Origin: an uncultured Bacteroidota bacterium
GTDB taxonomy: Bacteria > Bacteroidota > Bacteroidia > Bacteroidales > F082
Direction of reading: 5' to 3'
NCBI GenBank assembly: GCA_937912115.1
Contig: CALDOI010000049.1
Span: forward strand, 33,923 to 97,922
Length of the DNA stretch: 64,000 nucleotides
Positions 50,044-58,878 of the stretch are shown piece by piece. Positions within the stretch are counted from its first letter, which is position 1. Each line of letters begins with the position of its first letter. The notes beneath the pieces are model-generated. The model searched no databases. It had not been told where the DNA came from and saw only the letters and a list, made by a program, of their open reading frames with translations. Position numbers and translations under genes: made by a program.

Positions 50044-50880
50044 TTATTTCCAACTAACATTATTACATCCCTTTTTACTTCTCAAATCAAACTTGTAAGT
50101 AATAGTAACACCTGTATAATTATACCAATCGTTGGTTTGATCATCACCCCTTTGCATAAATGCATCATGACTCATGGTTGGATCACTGGCAATTTCTCCT
50201 GCGTTAACAGGATTAATATCCTCACCCTTTAAATAATATGTTGTGCTTATATCGTCTATATAGTCGGTAAAGGTTTTGCGCATTCCCCATTCAAAAGTTA
50301 ATCCAAGACGCTGGTTAATGCTATATTTTACACCAAATCCAAATGGAAAAGCAAAACTATATCGATTATAGGGGCTTCTCCCGGCAAAGCCAATATTTTG
50401 ACCTTCTGTTCCCAGGGGCTGTAATGCAGCTCCACTGAAGTTGGTAGATTTAAATGTAAAATAAGAAATTCCCCCAAATAAGAAGGGTGTAAAATAACTC
50501 TTTTTGCTTCCAGTAAAATATTCCCAAAAATTAAATTCGGCAACTAACGAAAAATCATTAATGTTCGACTTAAAATTCAGATCACGGTTTTTAACCACCC
50601 CTCCGGTAGCATCACTTCCCTGAACTTTTCCTCTATAGTAAGAAAACTTTATTGCCCATCTCTCATTAAGATTATAACGTGCTAAACCACCATATGCCAA
50701 TTGTGTTTGGTTATAAGGTATAGCAGGATTTAGTTCGCCAAGATAGTATGAGGTGCCAACAAATCCGCCAACTTCAAGAGTTTGGGAATTCAAACTTCCT
50801 GAAAAAATTATAATACATATTAGCACAACAAGACCTTTAGTCATGTGTAATAATCTATATTTTAGAGATTGGTGTATCAT
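50044..50880 (-). CDS. DUF6089 family outer-membrane barrel protein
   Basis: Bacteroidota envelope protein of unknown function, probably a small beta-barrel. From the ATG at 50880 (278 residues) there is a signal region ending SGSLNSQ; a later Met at 50844 is also possible. The mature part opens with LEVGGFVGTSYYLGELNP and continues with RWAIKFSYYRGKV, YFTPFLFGGISYFTF and FGFGVKYSINQRLGLTFEWGMRKTFTDYIDDIS, a pattern I recognise as DUF6089. Conserved position beside uppS and nadK suggests a link to envelope assembly. The -7 box excludes the far-upstream start. Confidence 0.82.
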   Translation of the reverse strand: MIHQSLKYRLLHMTKGLVVLICIIIFSGSLNSQTLEVGGFVGTSYYLGELNPAIPYNQTQLAYGGLARYNLNERWAIKFSYYRGKVQGSDATGGVVKNRDLNFKSNINDFSLVAEFNFWEYFTGSKKSYFTPFLFGGISYFTFKSTNFSGAALQPLGTEGQNIGFAGRSPYNRYSFAFPFGFGVKYSINQRLGLTFEWGMRKTFTDYIDDISTTYYLKGEDINPVNAGEIASDPTMSHDAFMQRGDDQTNDWYNYTGVTITYKFDLRSKKGCNNVSWK

Positions 50881-50895
50881 ATTAAATTCGAGCGG

Positions 50896-50903
50896 CAAAA
50901 ATA
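50896..50903 (-). promoter_or_regulatory. -7 box (TATTTTTG, minus strand) for the DUF6089-uppS-bamA operon
   Basis: TATTTTTG on the minus strand is an exact TAnnTTTG match, 15 nt before the chosen ATG at 50880. Transcription should start near 50890. Confidence 0.65.
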
Positions 50904-50992
50904 TCACTTTTTTAGTTATCTGTAACATGTATTATTAGGTATGAATCAACACATAACAAACTAAATATTTCACCAAATATTATTTAAACATA

Positions 50993-51871
50993 TTAATTCC
51001 TGTTATCAACACCCCAATTCAATTTCTCTCTGATTGTTGAATAGAAGTTTTGATTGTTCATTTGAACTAAGTTAACATTGAAACTACAACGCTTAATTAT
51101 AATTTCATCATTCTTACTGATGGTTGAATGTCTTGAATCCATCGACATAAGATATTTATCCTCACGTCCTTCTATCTTTATTTTAATAATACTCGAATCC
51201 TGCAACACAATGGGACGTACAGTAAGGTTATGGGAAGCGATGGGGGCAATAATGAAGTTTTTGGAACCTGGGGTTACAATTGGACCACCAACACTCAATG
51301 AGTATGCAGTTGAGCCGGTTGGGGTGGATACAATTAAACCATCACCCCAATATGAATTCAGGAATTTATCATCAATAAAAACATGAACGATAATTAAAGA
51401 GGTAGCATTATTTCGATAGATTGTAAGGTCATTTAATGCATAATTAACGTTACCAAACAATTTTTTGGGTTCAATTAATTGAAGTAATGCTCGTTTATCG
51501 ATGTAATAATCGCCATTAAATACGCAGTTAACAGCTTCTTGTATCTCTGATTTACTAACGCTTGATAAAAACCCAAGACGTCCTAAATTGATCCCAAGTA
51601 TTGGGATTCCAGAATTCCGAACAATCGGGACTGTATCCAACATTGTGCCATCACCGCCAATAGAAAACAACATATCAACGTTATTTTTAATATCCAGATT
51701 CGAATTAAAAACAGATATATTACTACTCAAATTAATTTCCTTGGCAATAGCCTTATAATATGGTTCGTATATACAAATATCCGAATTTCTTTCCGTTAAC
51801 TCATCAATAAGTAATTGTAAGTAATCTTTCTGATTATCAGCATATACCTTACCAAATAATGCCACTTTCAT
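50993..51871 (-). CDS. nadK: NAD kinase
   Basis: Phosphorylates NAD to NADP in the cytoplasm, 292 residues. SIGGDGTMLDT at 70-80 carries the GGDGT motif; LGINLGRLGFLSS, ALNDLTIYR and STPTGSTAYSLSVGGPIV complete the active site. Length is normal. It precedes DUF6089-uppS-bamA on the same strand but each has its own promoter-like box. Confidence 0.96.
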   Translation of the reverse strand: MKVALFGKVYADNQKDYLQLLIDELTERNSDICIYEPYYKAIAKEINLSSNISVFNSNLDIKNNVDMLFSIGGDGTMLDTVPIVRNSGIPILGINLGRLGFLSSVSKSEIQEAVNCVFNGDYYIDKRALLQLIEPKKLFGNVNYALNDLTIYRNNATSLIIVHVFIDDKFLNSYWGDGLIVSTPTGSTAYSLSVGGPIVTPGSKNFIIAPIASHNLTVRPIVLQDSSIIKIKIEGREDKYLMSMDSRHSTISKNDEIIIKRCSFNVNLVQMNNQNFYSTIREKLNWGVDNRN

Positions 51872-51890
51872 ATTAAGCGTATTTTAACGG

Positions 51891-51898
51891 CAAATGTA
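51891..51898 (-). promoter_or_regulatory. -7 box (TACATTTG, minus strand) for nadK
   Basis: TACATTTG on the minus strand is an exact TAnnTTTG match followed by CCG, 19 nt before the nadK ATG. Confidence 0.6.
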
Positions 51899-52047
51899 AC
51901 TTAAAAACCCAGAAGAATTATTTGAAATGGTTGAGTTAACTTTTTTTAACTTAGGTTGATGTTTGGGAGTAGGAGTTAATTATAGTAGCTATGGAATATG
52001 CTTTGATCAAAATTCTTTATGCTTATATTATTTTCACAAAAAAACTG

Positions 52048-53454
52048 TTATATTGGAGCTACAAAACTTATAAAAAATCCCGTTTTATTTTGTTTGTTTA
52101 CTGATCCTTCTAAGCGAAGAACGACATCATAATATGAAATAATATCGAGTCCAATACCTGTTCCATATAGAAATTGATTAGCCAATGGATTTAGTCCATT
52201 GGAATAAATATCGCTAACGTAAGCTAAATCGAAAAATATATTTAAATACATAGCAATAAATGCATCGCTAAACTTTGTTGATTTTATCCATTTTATTTTG
52301 AAAGTAGTACGGGGCAATAATTCAAATTTCAGATTTGATTTAACAATCCCTATCTGCTGACCATCAACAACAAATAATTCATAACCACGAATATCATTTG
52401 GATGATAACCAAGTCCTGATTTAATAAAATATGGTAATCGCTGATTTTCATTTGCGAACTGAGTACTTAGATTATATGCAAAATACCACCTCCTGTATAT
52501 ATTAAAATAATGATCGAATTTAGTATTTAGGGAGATGTTATTAACCTCATCACCAAAAACTCCAAATCCCTTTTTACTTAAACTTACATCAAAATAAAAA
52601 CCAGCTAAAGGGTAAGGATTATAATCACGAAAGTTGAGTTTAAAACCATAGTCTATTGTAAAATAATTGAACTCCTGTTCAGATGATGCAAAGTCAGGAT
52701 TTAGCTTAAAAATAGTATCCTGAAAAATAAACTGATTAAATCTAATACTAAAACCATGTAAATAGTTGTACTTGGGACGGAAAGTTAAATCAAGGCTGGT
52801 TGTTATGTTTCGTTGGGCATATCCTGATGGTGAGTTATAAAACAACTCTTCATTATTTACCGTTTTGAAAGAAACTTCATGGTTTAACTTCACCGATCCA
52901 TCGATACCGATTCCAAAAATTTGATTTTTTGTAAGGTATGGCGTTTTCCATTTAAATCCGAGTTTAACATCATATCCTATTTGAAGTATTATACTAAAGT
53001 TTTCCATCAGGCCACGGAAATTATCAATATTTAAATCTATTCCATAATTAATTCTGCCAAAATCCTTCTTGTCGAGCCATGCATTTATATTTCTATCAGC
53101 AAATTGCAATATGGGAATTGGCCATATATACCATCTTTCAATTACCTGTACATTAATAATACACTCATTATTTTCGATGCTTTTAGTTATGGTGGCAAAA
53201 TTAAATAATGAGCGATTCATTAAGTTTTGTTGACTTTTAATAATCAGGCTATCAAGTGTTGACACTTTAAGAATGCTTCCTACTTCAAATTCAATTTCAC
53301 GCAGGATAATTCTGTCCTTTGTTATTTTATTCCCTTCAAGAGTTATAGATTTTACAACTACAAGTGTGTCTGAATCTTCATCAACAGCAAATAGGGAAGT
53401 GCAGCTTGAAATAAAAAAAATTGAAACTAGTAAGAAATGTGAAATTCCCTTCAT
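52048..53454 (-). CDS. Omp85-like outer-membrane protein with a single POTRA domain
   Basis: 468 residues. Signal peptide (about 1-23, CTSLFAV), one POTRA-type domain (about 30-110: VKSITLEGNKITKDRIILREIEFEVGSIL, ... INVQVIERWYIWPIPI), then a barrel with many aromatic strands ending FFISFVAPI. The arrangement resembles short BamA/TamA-type or surface-antigen D15 proteins; the single POTRA distinguishes it from BamA (46626-49274). It begins 1 bp after the CBS-domain gene, so it is the last gene of the cupin-rsgA-CBS operon. Confidence 0.8.
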   Translation of the reverse strand: MKGISHFLLVSIFFISSCTSLFAVDEDSDTLVVVKSITLEGNKITKDRIILREIEFEVGSILKVSTLDSLIIKSQQNLMNRSLFNFATITKSIENNECIINVQVIERWYIWPIPILQFADRNINAWLDKKDFGRINYGIDLNIDNFRGLMENFSIILQIGYDVKLGFKWKTPYLTKNQIFGIGIDGSVKLNHEVSFKTVNNEELFYNSPSGYAQRNITTSLDLTFRPKYNYLHGFSIRFNQFIFQDTIFKLNPDFASSEQEFNYFTIDYGFKLNFRDYNPYPLAGFYFDVSLSKKGFGVFGDEVNNISLNTKFDHYFNIYRRWYFAYNLSTQFANENQRLPYFIKSGLGYHPNDIRGYELFVVDGQQIGIVKSNLKFELLPRTTFKIKWIKSTKFSDAFIAMYLNIFFDLAYVSDIYSNGLNPLANQFLYGTGIGLDIISYYDVVLRLEGSVNKQNKTGFFISFVAPI

Positions 53455-53455
53455 A

Positions 53456-54118
53456 TTAAATTTTTAGATAATTAATCAAAGAATCATAATTATCCTTTAA
53501 CTCATCATAGTTGATACTCTCCTGAAAGGAAGCAACTACCTTATATCCAAAGCGTTCGAAAGTTTGTAATATAGGCCCAATATTGATTTTACTTACCTTA
53601 ATAATCACTTCTATTTTAGTGGAATTTACTTCAGATACTATGTGCGAGCTAAGTACTTTGGCATCATTAGTTTCAACAATATTTGCAATCTCGGTTAAGC
53701 TATAATCGTTGATACTTAGTTCGAGAACAATAACACCGCCGGGATAATCTACCGACATGGTTTCTGAAAAGAAGTTAACAATATCACGTTGAGTTATACA
53801 TCCAATATAGCGTCCATCATCATCAACAACAGGTACAATAGTTAGCTTTTGAGTATATGCCATTTTAAGAATATCATATATGTATTGTTGCACATTTACA
53901 TAATAGTTATCAAAATGGATAAATTCTTTTTTCAGTTCTACATCATGATTTTCAAGATATTCTATATCCTTTTCGGATATAACGCCAAGAAACTGCTCTC
54001 CTTTAACAACCGGAAAATGTGATACTTTATATTCATTCATCCTGCTTAAGGCTTCACCAATACTATCACTTGAGCTTAGTGCCAAAATATCTTCATGTAT
54101 TAATCTTGATGCAATCAT
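53456..54118 (-). CDS. CBS-domain protein
   Basis: Cytoplasmic sensor-like protein, 220 residues, with a pair of CBS domains (about 1-60 ALSSSDSIGEALSRMNEYKVSHFPVVKGEQFLGVISEKDI; about 70-130 VDDDGRYIGCITQRDIVNFF) that would bind an adenine nucleotide. The remaining 80 residues look like an ACT/regulatory fold (GVIVLELSINDYSLTEIANIVE). Overlaps rsgA by 4 nt (ATGA). Its target is unknown; a CBS gene beside nadK is a common Bacteroidota neighbourhood. Confidence 0.88.
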   Translation of the reverse strand: MIASRLIHEDILALSSSDSIGEALSRMNEYKVSHFPVVKGEQFLGVISEKDIEYLENHDVELKKEFIHFDNYYVNVQQYIYDILKMAYTQKLTIVPVVDDDGRYIGCITQRDIVNFFSETMSVDYPGGVIVLELSINDYSLTEIANIVETNDAKVLSSHIVSEVNSTKIEVIIKVSKINIGPILQTFERFGYKVVASFQESINYDELKDNYDSLINYLKI

Positions 54119-55050
54119 TTAATTTTATTAGTTAGTGATTCGAGCATATTTAAATAATTAATATATCTGAAATCAGTAATTTCCCCATTTGAAACAGCCT
54201 TAATAACTGCACATCCGGGCTCGTTTATATGAACACAGTTATTAAATTTACAATTATGCATTACGCCCCTTATTTCAGGAAAACGCTGACCCAACTCAAC
54301 CTTTTCAAATTCCACCAGTCCAAACTCTTTTATACCTGGAGTATCAATAACAAATCCTCCAAATTTAAGTGGAAACATGGTAGCGAAGGTCGTTGTATGA
54401 GTTCCTTTTTTATGATATTCTGATATTTCGCCTGTCTTAAGATTTAGATTAGAATCAACAGAATTTATAAGCGCTGATTTCCCCACTCCCGAATGACCTG
54501 ATAGCAGACTTATTTTATCAGTAAGAATTGACTCAAAAACACCTAGGCCGATTTTATCAGGAACAGAAGTCAGGTGAACCGAGTACCCAGCATTTACATA
54601 AGTATTCTTGATTAAATCAAGTTTTTGATTGGTTTCATTATCATAAAGATCAATTTTATTGATAATAATAACTGCAGGAATATGATAGGCTTCGGCTGTG
54701 GTTAAGATTCTATCAATAAATCCAGTTGAAGTGCGTGGTTGAACTAATGATACAATAATTATAACCTGATCAATGTTGGCAGCAATTATATGTGTGTCTT
54801 TTGATAGATTGGTTGCTTTTCGAATTATATAATTGTTCCGAGGATAAATTTTGGTAATTACTCCTGTAACTTCATCTACCGATTGAAAAAAATCAACTGT
54901 ATCGCCAACTGCTATAGGATTGGTTGCCCTTATTCCTTTTGTTCTAAAAAGTCCTTTTAGTCTGCAATCAATCAGCCCACCGGTATTATCCAATACCGAG
55001 TACCAACTGCCGGTAGATTTAAGGACTCTACCTTCACGAGTAATTGTCAT
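54115..55050 (-). CDS. rsgA: Ribosome small-subunit GTPase RsgA
   Basis: Circularly permuted GTPase that checks maturation of the 30S subunit. N-terminal OB fold (1-75), then motifs in permuted order: G4 NKID at 131-134, G1 GHSGVGKS at 185-192, G3 DTPG at 236-239. The C-terminal zinc module has Cys267, Cys272, His274 and Cys280. 311 residues. Start overlaps the cupin gene stop by 4 nt and its own stop overlaps the CBS gene, so the operon is tightly coupled. Confidence 0.96.
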   Translation of the reverse strand: MTITREGRVLKSTGSWYSVLDNTGGLIDCRLKGLFRTKGIRATNPIAVGDTVDFFQSVDEVTGVITKIYPRNNYIIRKATNLSKDTHIIAANIDQVIIIVSLVQPRTSTGFIDRILTTAEAYHIPAVIIINKIDLYDNETNQKLDLIKNTYVNAGYSVHLTSVPDKIGLGVFESILTDKISLLSGHSGVGKSALINSVDSNLNLKTGEISEYHKKGTHTTTFATMFPLKFGGFVIDTPGIKEFGLVEFEKVELGQRFPEIRGVMHNCKFNNCVHINEPGCAVIKAVSNGEITDFRYINYLNMLESLTNKIK

Positions 55051-55316
55051 GAAAAATTATAATATTTTTTAATAGGTTTTCTAATATCCCAAACACAGGA
55101 CAATCCTTTTTTAAAGATGACAAAGTCTCCTGCAGAAACGCTGAAATTTCCTTCATCTGTTTCTATTGTGAACTCACCATCAATAATATAGCATTGTTCA
55201 TTTTCTGAATATGTCCAACTAAATCTAGATATTTCTTTTTCCCATATTGGCCATGTTAAAATACCCATTTCCCTCTTTTCCTTATCGCTCAGTTTATTGA
55301 TTATTAACTTCGACAT
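55047..55316 (-). CDS. Small cupin-domain protein
   Basis: 89 residues forming a single cupin barrel: WEKEISRFSWTYSENEQCYIIDGEFTIETDEG then VSAGDFVIFKKGLSCVWDIRKPIKKYY. It resembles the Cupin_3/EutQ-like group in which the metal site is partial; the first motif lacks the paired His. Function unknown. First gene of the operon leading to rsgA; its ATG overlaps no other gene and a divergent PrsW-like gene starts 79 bp away. Confidence 0.85.
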   Translation of the reverse strand: MSKLIINKLSDKEKREMGILTWPIWEKEISRFSWTYSENEQCYIIDGEFTIETDEGNFSVSAGDFVIFKKGLSCVWDIRKPIKKYYNFS

Positions 55317-55359
55317 TACTAAATACGTTATTTAAAGTAGCGAAATTACAAACATTTAT

Positions 55360-55367
55360 TATATTTG
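55360..55367 (+). promoter_or_regulatory. -7 box (TATATTTG) for the PrsW-like gene
   Basis: TATATTTG is an exact TAnnTTTG match 28 nt before the ATG at 55396. Confidence 0.5.
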
Positions 55368-55395
55368 ATCAATAATTCATCAATACCATATCCAT

Positions 55396-56079
55396 ATGAG
55401 CATTGTTAACCTTCTTTCTTTAGCTATTTCACCGGCACTTATTGTTATAACAATTTTATATCTAAAGTTTAAATTTTCAATAAAAAGCTTTGTGAATATT
55501 CGGAATGCAATATTATTAGGGATGATTAGTGTAATTATCTTATATATAGCTAACTACCTTATAGAATTGAGATGGGATGGTAATTACAAAAATATGCGTA
55601 GGATGGCATTTTTTGTTTTTGTTGTTATCGCATTTAGTTCTGAGTTTGCAAAATTTATTCCATTAAAATTCTCTTTTTTCAATTTAAAAAACTTCAGCGG
55701 CCCTCTTGAAGGTGTAATATACTCTATTTACATTGGGCTAGGATTTTCGATGGTTGCCTCTGTGCTTTATGCTTTCGGTATCATTGGTTCAACTGACAAA
55801 TTTCATAATTTTACGTTATTCTTATATACATTTCCCATAGCTAATCTAGTATTTGCCATTTCGATGGGATTTTTTGTTGGAATGGCCAAAATGCGTCGCA
55901 ATTCTTTTATTGACGCTTCAACAGGGTTATTTGTTGCTACTTTTTTTCATGGCTTGTTTTATTTTGGATTTATAACTTCTGATATAAGATTATTGATTTT
56001 TGATGCCGTTGGATTTATTATTATTGGCACTACATTTTTAGTAAAATCAGTATCCATAAAACTTGAGGACAGAAAGTAA
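55396..56079 (+). CDS. PrsW-like intramembrane protease homologue
   Basis: Integral membrane protein of 227 residues with about seven membrane helices. PrsW-type features are seen: an acidic motif SSEFAKFIPLKF (usual form EExxK, here only one Glu), GPLEGVIYSIYIGLGFSMVASVLY, and a C-terminal ATFFHGLFYFGF with the conserved His. PrsW proteases cut anti-sigma factors within the membrane in other phyla. The reduced first motif leaves activity uncertain. It is divergent from the cupin-rsgA operon and convergent with a potassium-channel gene. Confidence 0.7.
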   Translation: MSIVNLLSLAISPALIVITILYLKFKFSIKSFVNIRNAILLGMISVIILYIANYLIELRWDGNYKNMRRMAFFVFVVIAFSSEFAKFIPLKFSFFNLKNFSGPLEGVIYSIYIGLGFSMVASVLYAFGIIGSTDKFHNFTLFLYTFPIANLVFAISMGFFVGMAKMRRNSFIDASTGLFVATFFHGLFYFGFITSDIRLLIFDAVGFIIIGTTFLVKSVSIKLEDRK

Positions 56080-56100
56080 ATATCTACTATCTTATATTGA

Positions 56101-56859
56101 CTACTGAGGGTTTGTTGGTTCTCGAGGAGGGTCATTGTTAATTGATTTGGATTCCATTATCGATCCTTGCAGATATTTACCCATTAACAAGGCTATTATC
56201 ATTGTAAGATATAATTGACCTGCAAAACTTAAGAATACCGCAACATTTTTAGCAAGAGGTGAATTCGGTGTTATATCGCCATAACCCAATGTGGTGATTG
56301 TTGCGAAACTAAAATATACAAGGTCGGTACTGGCAAGAACATCTTTATCACTAATATTAATACTTGAAGGATCAGTAGCATATAATGTTCGAAACACAAT
56401 TGCTCCTACAATACCAATTAAAAAGTACATATTTACCGACCGTAAAAACTCAAGGCTGCCAACATCATTACTTGCTAATATTCTAATAATTGAAATAACA
56501 ATTATATAGATAAAAAAAACAATGGTGATAAATGAAGTTAAATGGAGTATAAAATCAAGCCTCAAATATGTTGATACCCATGTGAATATGGTCAATATCA
56601 CAGCAAAATAAAGATATCGAATATGCCGATCGGAAATACTTATAACTGCGGCAAAAAATATTCCTGAAACAGTTATACTGTATAATTCCGGTATCCAACT
56701 GCTATCGGGCGCCAAGCCAATAATGAAAACAAAAATGAAATTCAACGAGAACAAAAGCAGACTGTGTTGAAATCTACGCTTTCTTGTTGATAGAATTTTG
56801 ATATTTACCAATTTCGAAAAAATACTCATAGTCAAAAATAGTACAATTGGAGTAACCAA
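56101..56859 (-). CDS. Voltage-gated-like potassium channel
   Basis: 252-residue inner-membrane protein with about six hydrophobic helices and a pore loop FSFATITTLGYGDITPNSPLAK bearing the K+ selectivity filter TxGYGD. The fourth helix has few positive charges, so voltage sensing is doubtful. The C-terminal tail after the last helix is short and has no RCK/TrkA-N domain. It is a stand-alone gene; it starts 85 bp from the divergent M16 peptidase gene. Confidence 0.88.
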   Translation of the reverse strand: MVTPIVLFLTMSIFSKLVNIKILSTRKRRFQHSLLLFSLNFIFVFIIGLAPDSSWIPELYSITVSGIFFAAVISISDRHIRYLYFAVILTIFTWVSTYLRLDFILHLTSFITIVFFIYIIVISIIRILASNDVGSLEFLRSVNMYFLIGIVGAIVFRTLYATDPSSINISDKDVLASTDLVYFSFATITTLGYGDITPNSPLAKNVAVFLSFAGQLYLTMIIALLMGKYLQGSIMESKSINNDPPREPTNPQ

Positions 56860-56920
56860 CGTATAACGAAGTTGATATTTTTAACAAAATATTATACTCC
56901 CAGTTTAAAAACTCTTTAGT

Positions 56921-56928
56921 TACATTTG
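56921..56928 (+). promoter_or_regulatory. -7 box (TACATTTG) for the M16 peptidase gene
   Basis: TACATTTG is an exact TAnnTTTG match 16 nt before the GTG start at 56945 and supports that start codon. Confidence 0.6.
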
Positions 56929-56944
56929 CCGAAAAAAATAATCC

Positions 56945-58174
56945 GTGGAATATCAATATCATACCTTAAATAACGGCATCAAAATAATTCATCGTCAAAT
57001 TGCCGGTACTGTATCCCATTGTGGGTTAATGGTTAATACTGGGTCGAGAGATGAGGAAGAAGATGAAAATGGTATTGCCCACCTTATAGAACATTTGATT
57101 TTTAAGGGAACTAATAAGCGAAAAGCATACCATGTATTAAGTAGGATAGAAAATGTGGGGGGTGAGCTAAATGCATATACAACAAAAGAAGAAACCTGTA
57201 TTTATGCATCTTTCCTATCACAATATTACGACCATAGTCTGGAACTTTTTGCTGATGTCGCCTTTAATTCAATATTTCCTCAAAAAGAGTTGGATAAGGA
57301 AAAGGATGTTGTTATTGATGAAATTAACTCATATAATGATAGCCCAGGTGAGTTAATTTTTGATGATTTTGAGGATCTGATATTTACAGGTCATTCATTA
57401 GGAAGAAACATACTGGGAAGTATTAATAATATCAAATCAATAAAAAGAAAGGATATTCTAAGATTTATCAAATCAAAGTATAGCACCGAACAAATGGTTA
57501 TTGCTTCCGTAGGTCAAATTAAATTTTCTAAACTTGTATTGTTGGCTGAAAAGTATTTTGGTTACATTCCAGCATCAAAAAACACATTTTCCCGTGTATC
57601 ACATACTTCGTACAAACCCAGTGAATTAGTGAAATCTAAAAATTCATATTTATCGCATTGTATGATTGGGAATATCGCCTATTCCAGAACACATCCCAAT
57701 AAACTACCACTTCTGTTATTAAGCAATTTGCTTGGAGGACCGGCTTTAAATTCACGATTAAGCATGATAATTAGAGAAAAATATGGCTATGCTTACTCTA
57801 TCGAATCAATGTATCAGCCCTATTCGGATACCGGTGTTTTTAATATATACATAGGAGCCGATAGCAAGCATGTTAACAAAAGCATTGCCCTAGTAAAGAA
57901 GGAATTAATAAACTTAAGCACTACCCAATTAGGAACAATGCAGTTACATCGAGCCAAACGCCAAATAACCGGGCAGCTTGCTATTTCTGGTGAATCATTT
58001 GTAAATGAGATGTTAGGCATTGCAAAAGTGTATCTACATAAACCAAAAGTAAAATCGATTGAAGATATTATTGCTGATATTGAAAAAATAACTTCAAAGC
58101 AAATATTGGAAGTTGCTGAAGATATTTTTAACCAATCCCAACTAAGTACACTTATTTATACAGATGAAGGTTGA
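56945..58174 (+). CDS. M16 family zinc peptidase (pitrilysin/processing-peptidase type)
   Basis: Cytoplasmic metallopeptidase of 409 residues starting at GTG. The inverted zinc motif HLIEH is at 46-50 and the distal Glu lies in VVIDEINSYNDSPG, as in active M16B subunits. The C-terminal half has the second M16 domain with NLLGGPALNSRLSMIIREKYGYAYSI (the R..Y substrate-binding pair). No signal peptide. It probably degrades peptides; 33 bp downstream an O-methyltransferase gene follows on the same strand. Confidence 0.93.
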   Translation: MEYQYHTLNNGIKIIHRQIAGTVSHCGLMVNTGSRDEEEDENGIAHLIEHLIFKGTNKRKAYHVLSRIENVGGELNAYTTKEETCIYASFLSQYYDHSLELFADVAFNSIFPQKELDKEKDVVIDEINSYNDSPGELIFDDFEDLIFTGHSLGRNILGSINNIKSIKRKDILRFIKSKYSTEQMVIASVGQIKFSKLVLLAEKYFGYIPASKNTFSRVSHTSYKPSELVKSKNSYLSHCMIGNIAYSRTHPNKLPLLLLSNLLGGPALNSRLSMIIREKYGYAYSIESMYQPYSDTGVFNIYIGADSKHVNKSIALVKKELINLSTTQLGTMQLHRAKRQITGQLAISGESFVNEMLGIAKVYLHKPKVKSIEDIIADIEKITSKQILEVAEDIFNQSQLSTLIYTDEG

Positions 58175-58207
58175 TTTTAAGATTGTAACATTAACAATAC
58201 CATAATA

Positions 58208-58843
58208 ATGCTAAATCCAGAATTAGAAAAATATATTGAGTATCATACAAGCAGTGAGGATGAACTGTTATACTCACTTGATCGTGAAACTAATATAAAG
58301 ACTACTATGCCAAGGATGCTTTCTGGCAAAGTACAAGGAAAATTTTTGGAGATGCTGGCAACCATGATTAAACCTGAAAGGATACTCGAAATTGGCACAT
58401 TTACAGGTTACTCAGCCCTATGTTTAGCAAAGGGATTAACTCCAACCGGAAAACTATATACCATCGAATCCAATGTGGAAATGGAGGAATTCATACTAAA
58501 TTATATCAAACAATCAGGATCAAGTAATAAAATTGAATTAATAATAGGAGATGCGCTTAACGAAATCGTGAAAATAAACGACACTTTCGATTTAGTGTTT
58601 ATTGATGCTGATAAGGAACAATATACTGATTATTACGAATTGGTAAAAGAAAAACTTCATCCGGGAGGCTATATAATTGCCGATAATGTAATTTGGAGCG
58701 GCAAAGTATTAAATAAAATAAACCCTGACAAGGAAACCCTGGCAATCCAAAAATTTAATAATCACGTTAACCAGGATAAAGATGTGGAACAAGTAATGCT
58801 ATCGGTTAGAGATGGTTTAATGTTAATAAGGAAACTCCCATAA
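58208..58843 (+). CDS. Class I O-methyltransferase (COMT/CCoAOMT-like)
   Basis: SAM-dependent methyltransferase, 211 residues. SAM site ILEIGTFTGYSALCLAKGL and YTIESNVEMEEF; metal-binding region VFIDADKEQYTDYYELV and IIADNVIWSGKV match the catechol/caffeoyl-CoA O-methyltransferase group, which needs a divalent cation. The substrate is unknown. Second gene after the M16 peptidase, with which it is likely cotranscribed. Confidence 0.93.
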   Translation: MLNPELEKYIEYHTSSEDELLYSLDRETNIKTTMPRMLSGKVQGKFLEMLATMIKPERILEIGTFTGYSALCLAKGLTPTGKLYTIESNVEMEEFILNYIKQSGSSNKIELIIGDALNEIVKINDTFDLVFIDADKEQYTDYYELVKEKLHPGGYIIADNVIWSGKVLNKINPDKETLAIQKFNNHVNQDKDVEQVMLSVRDGLMLIRKLP

Positions 58844-58878
58844 TAATATTGGTAATTGGATGATCAGTTATTGCACAA

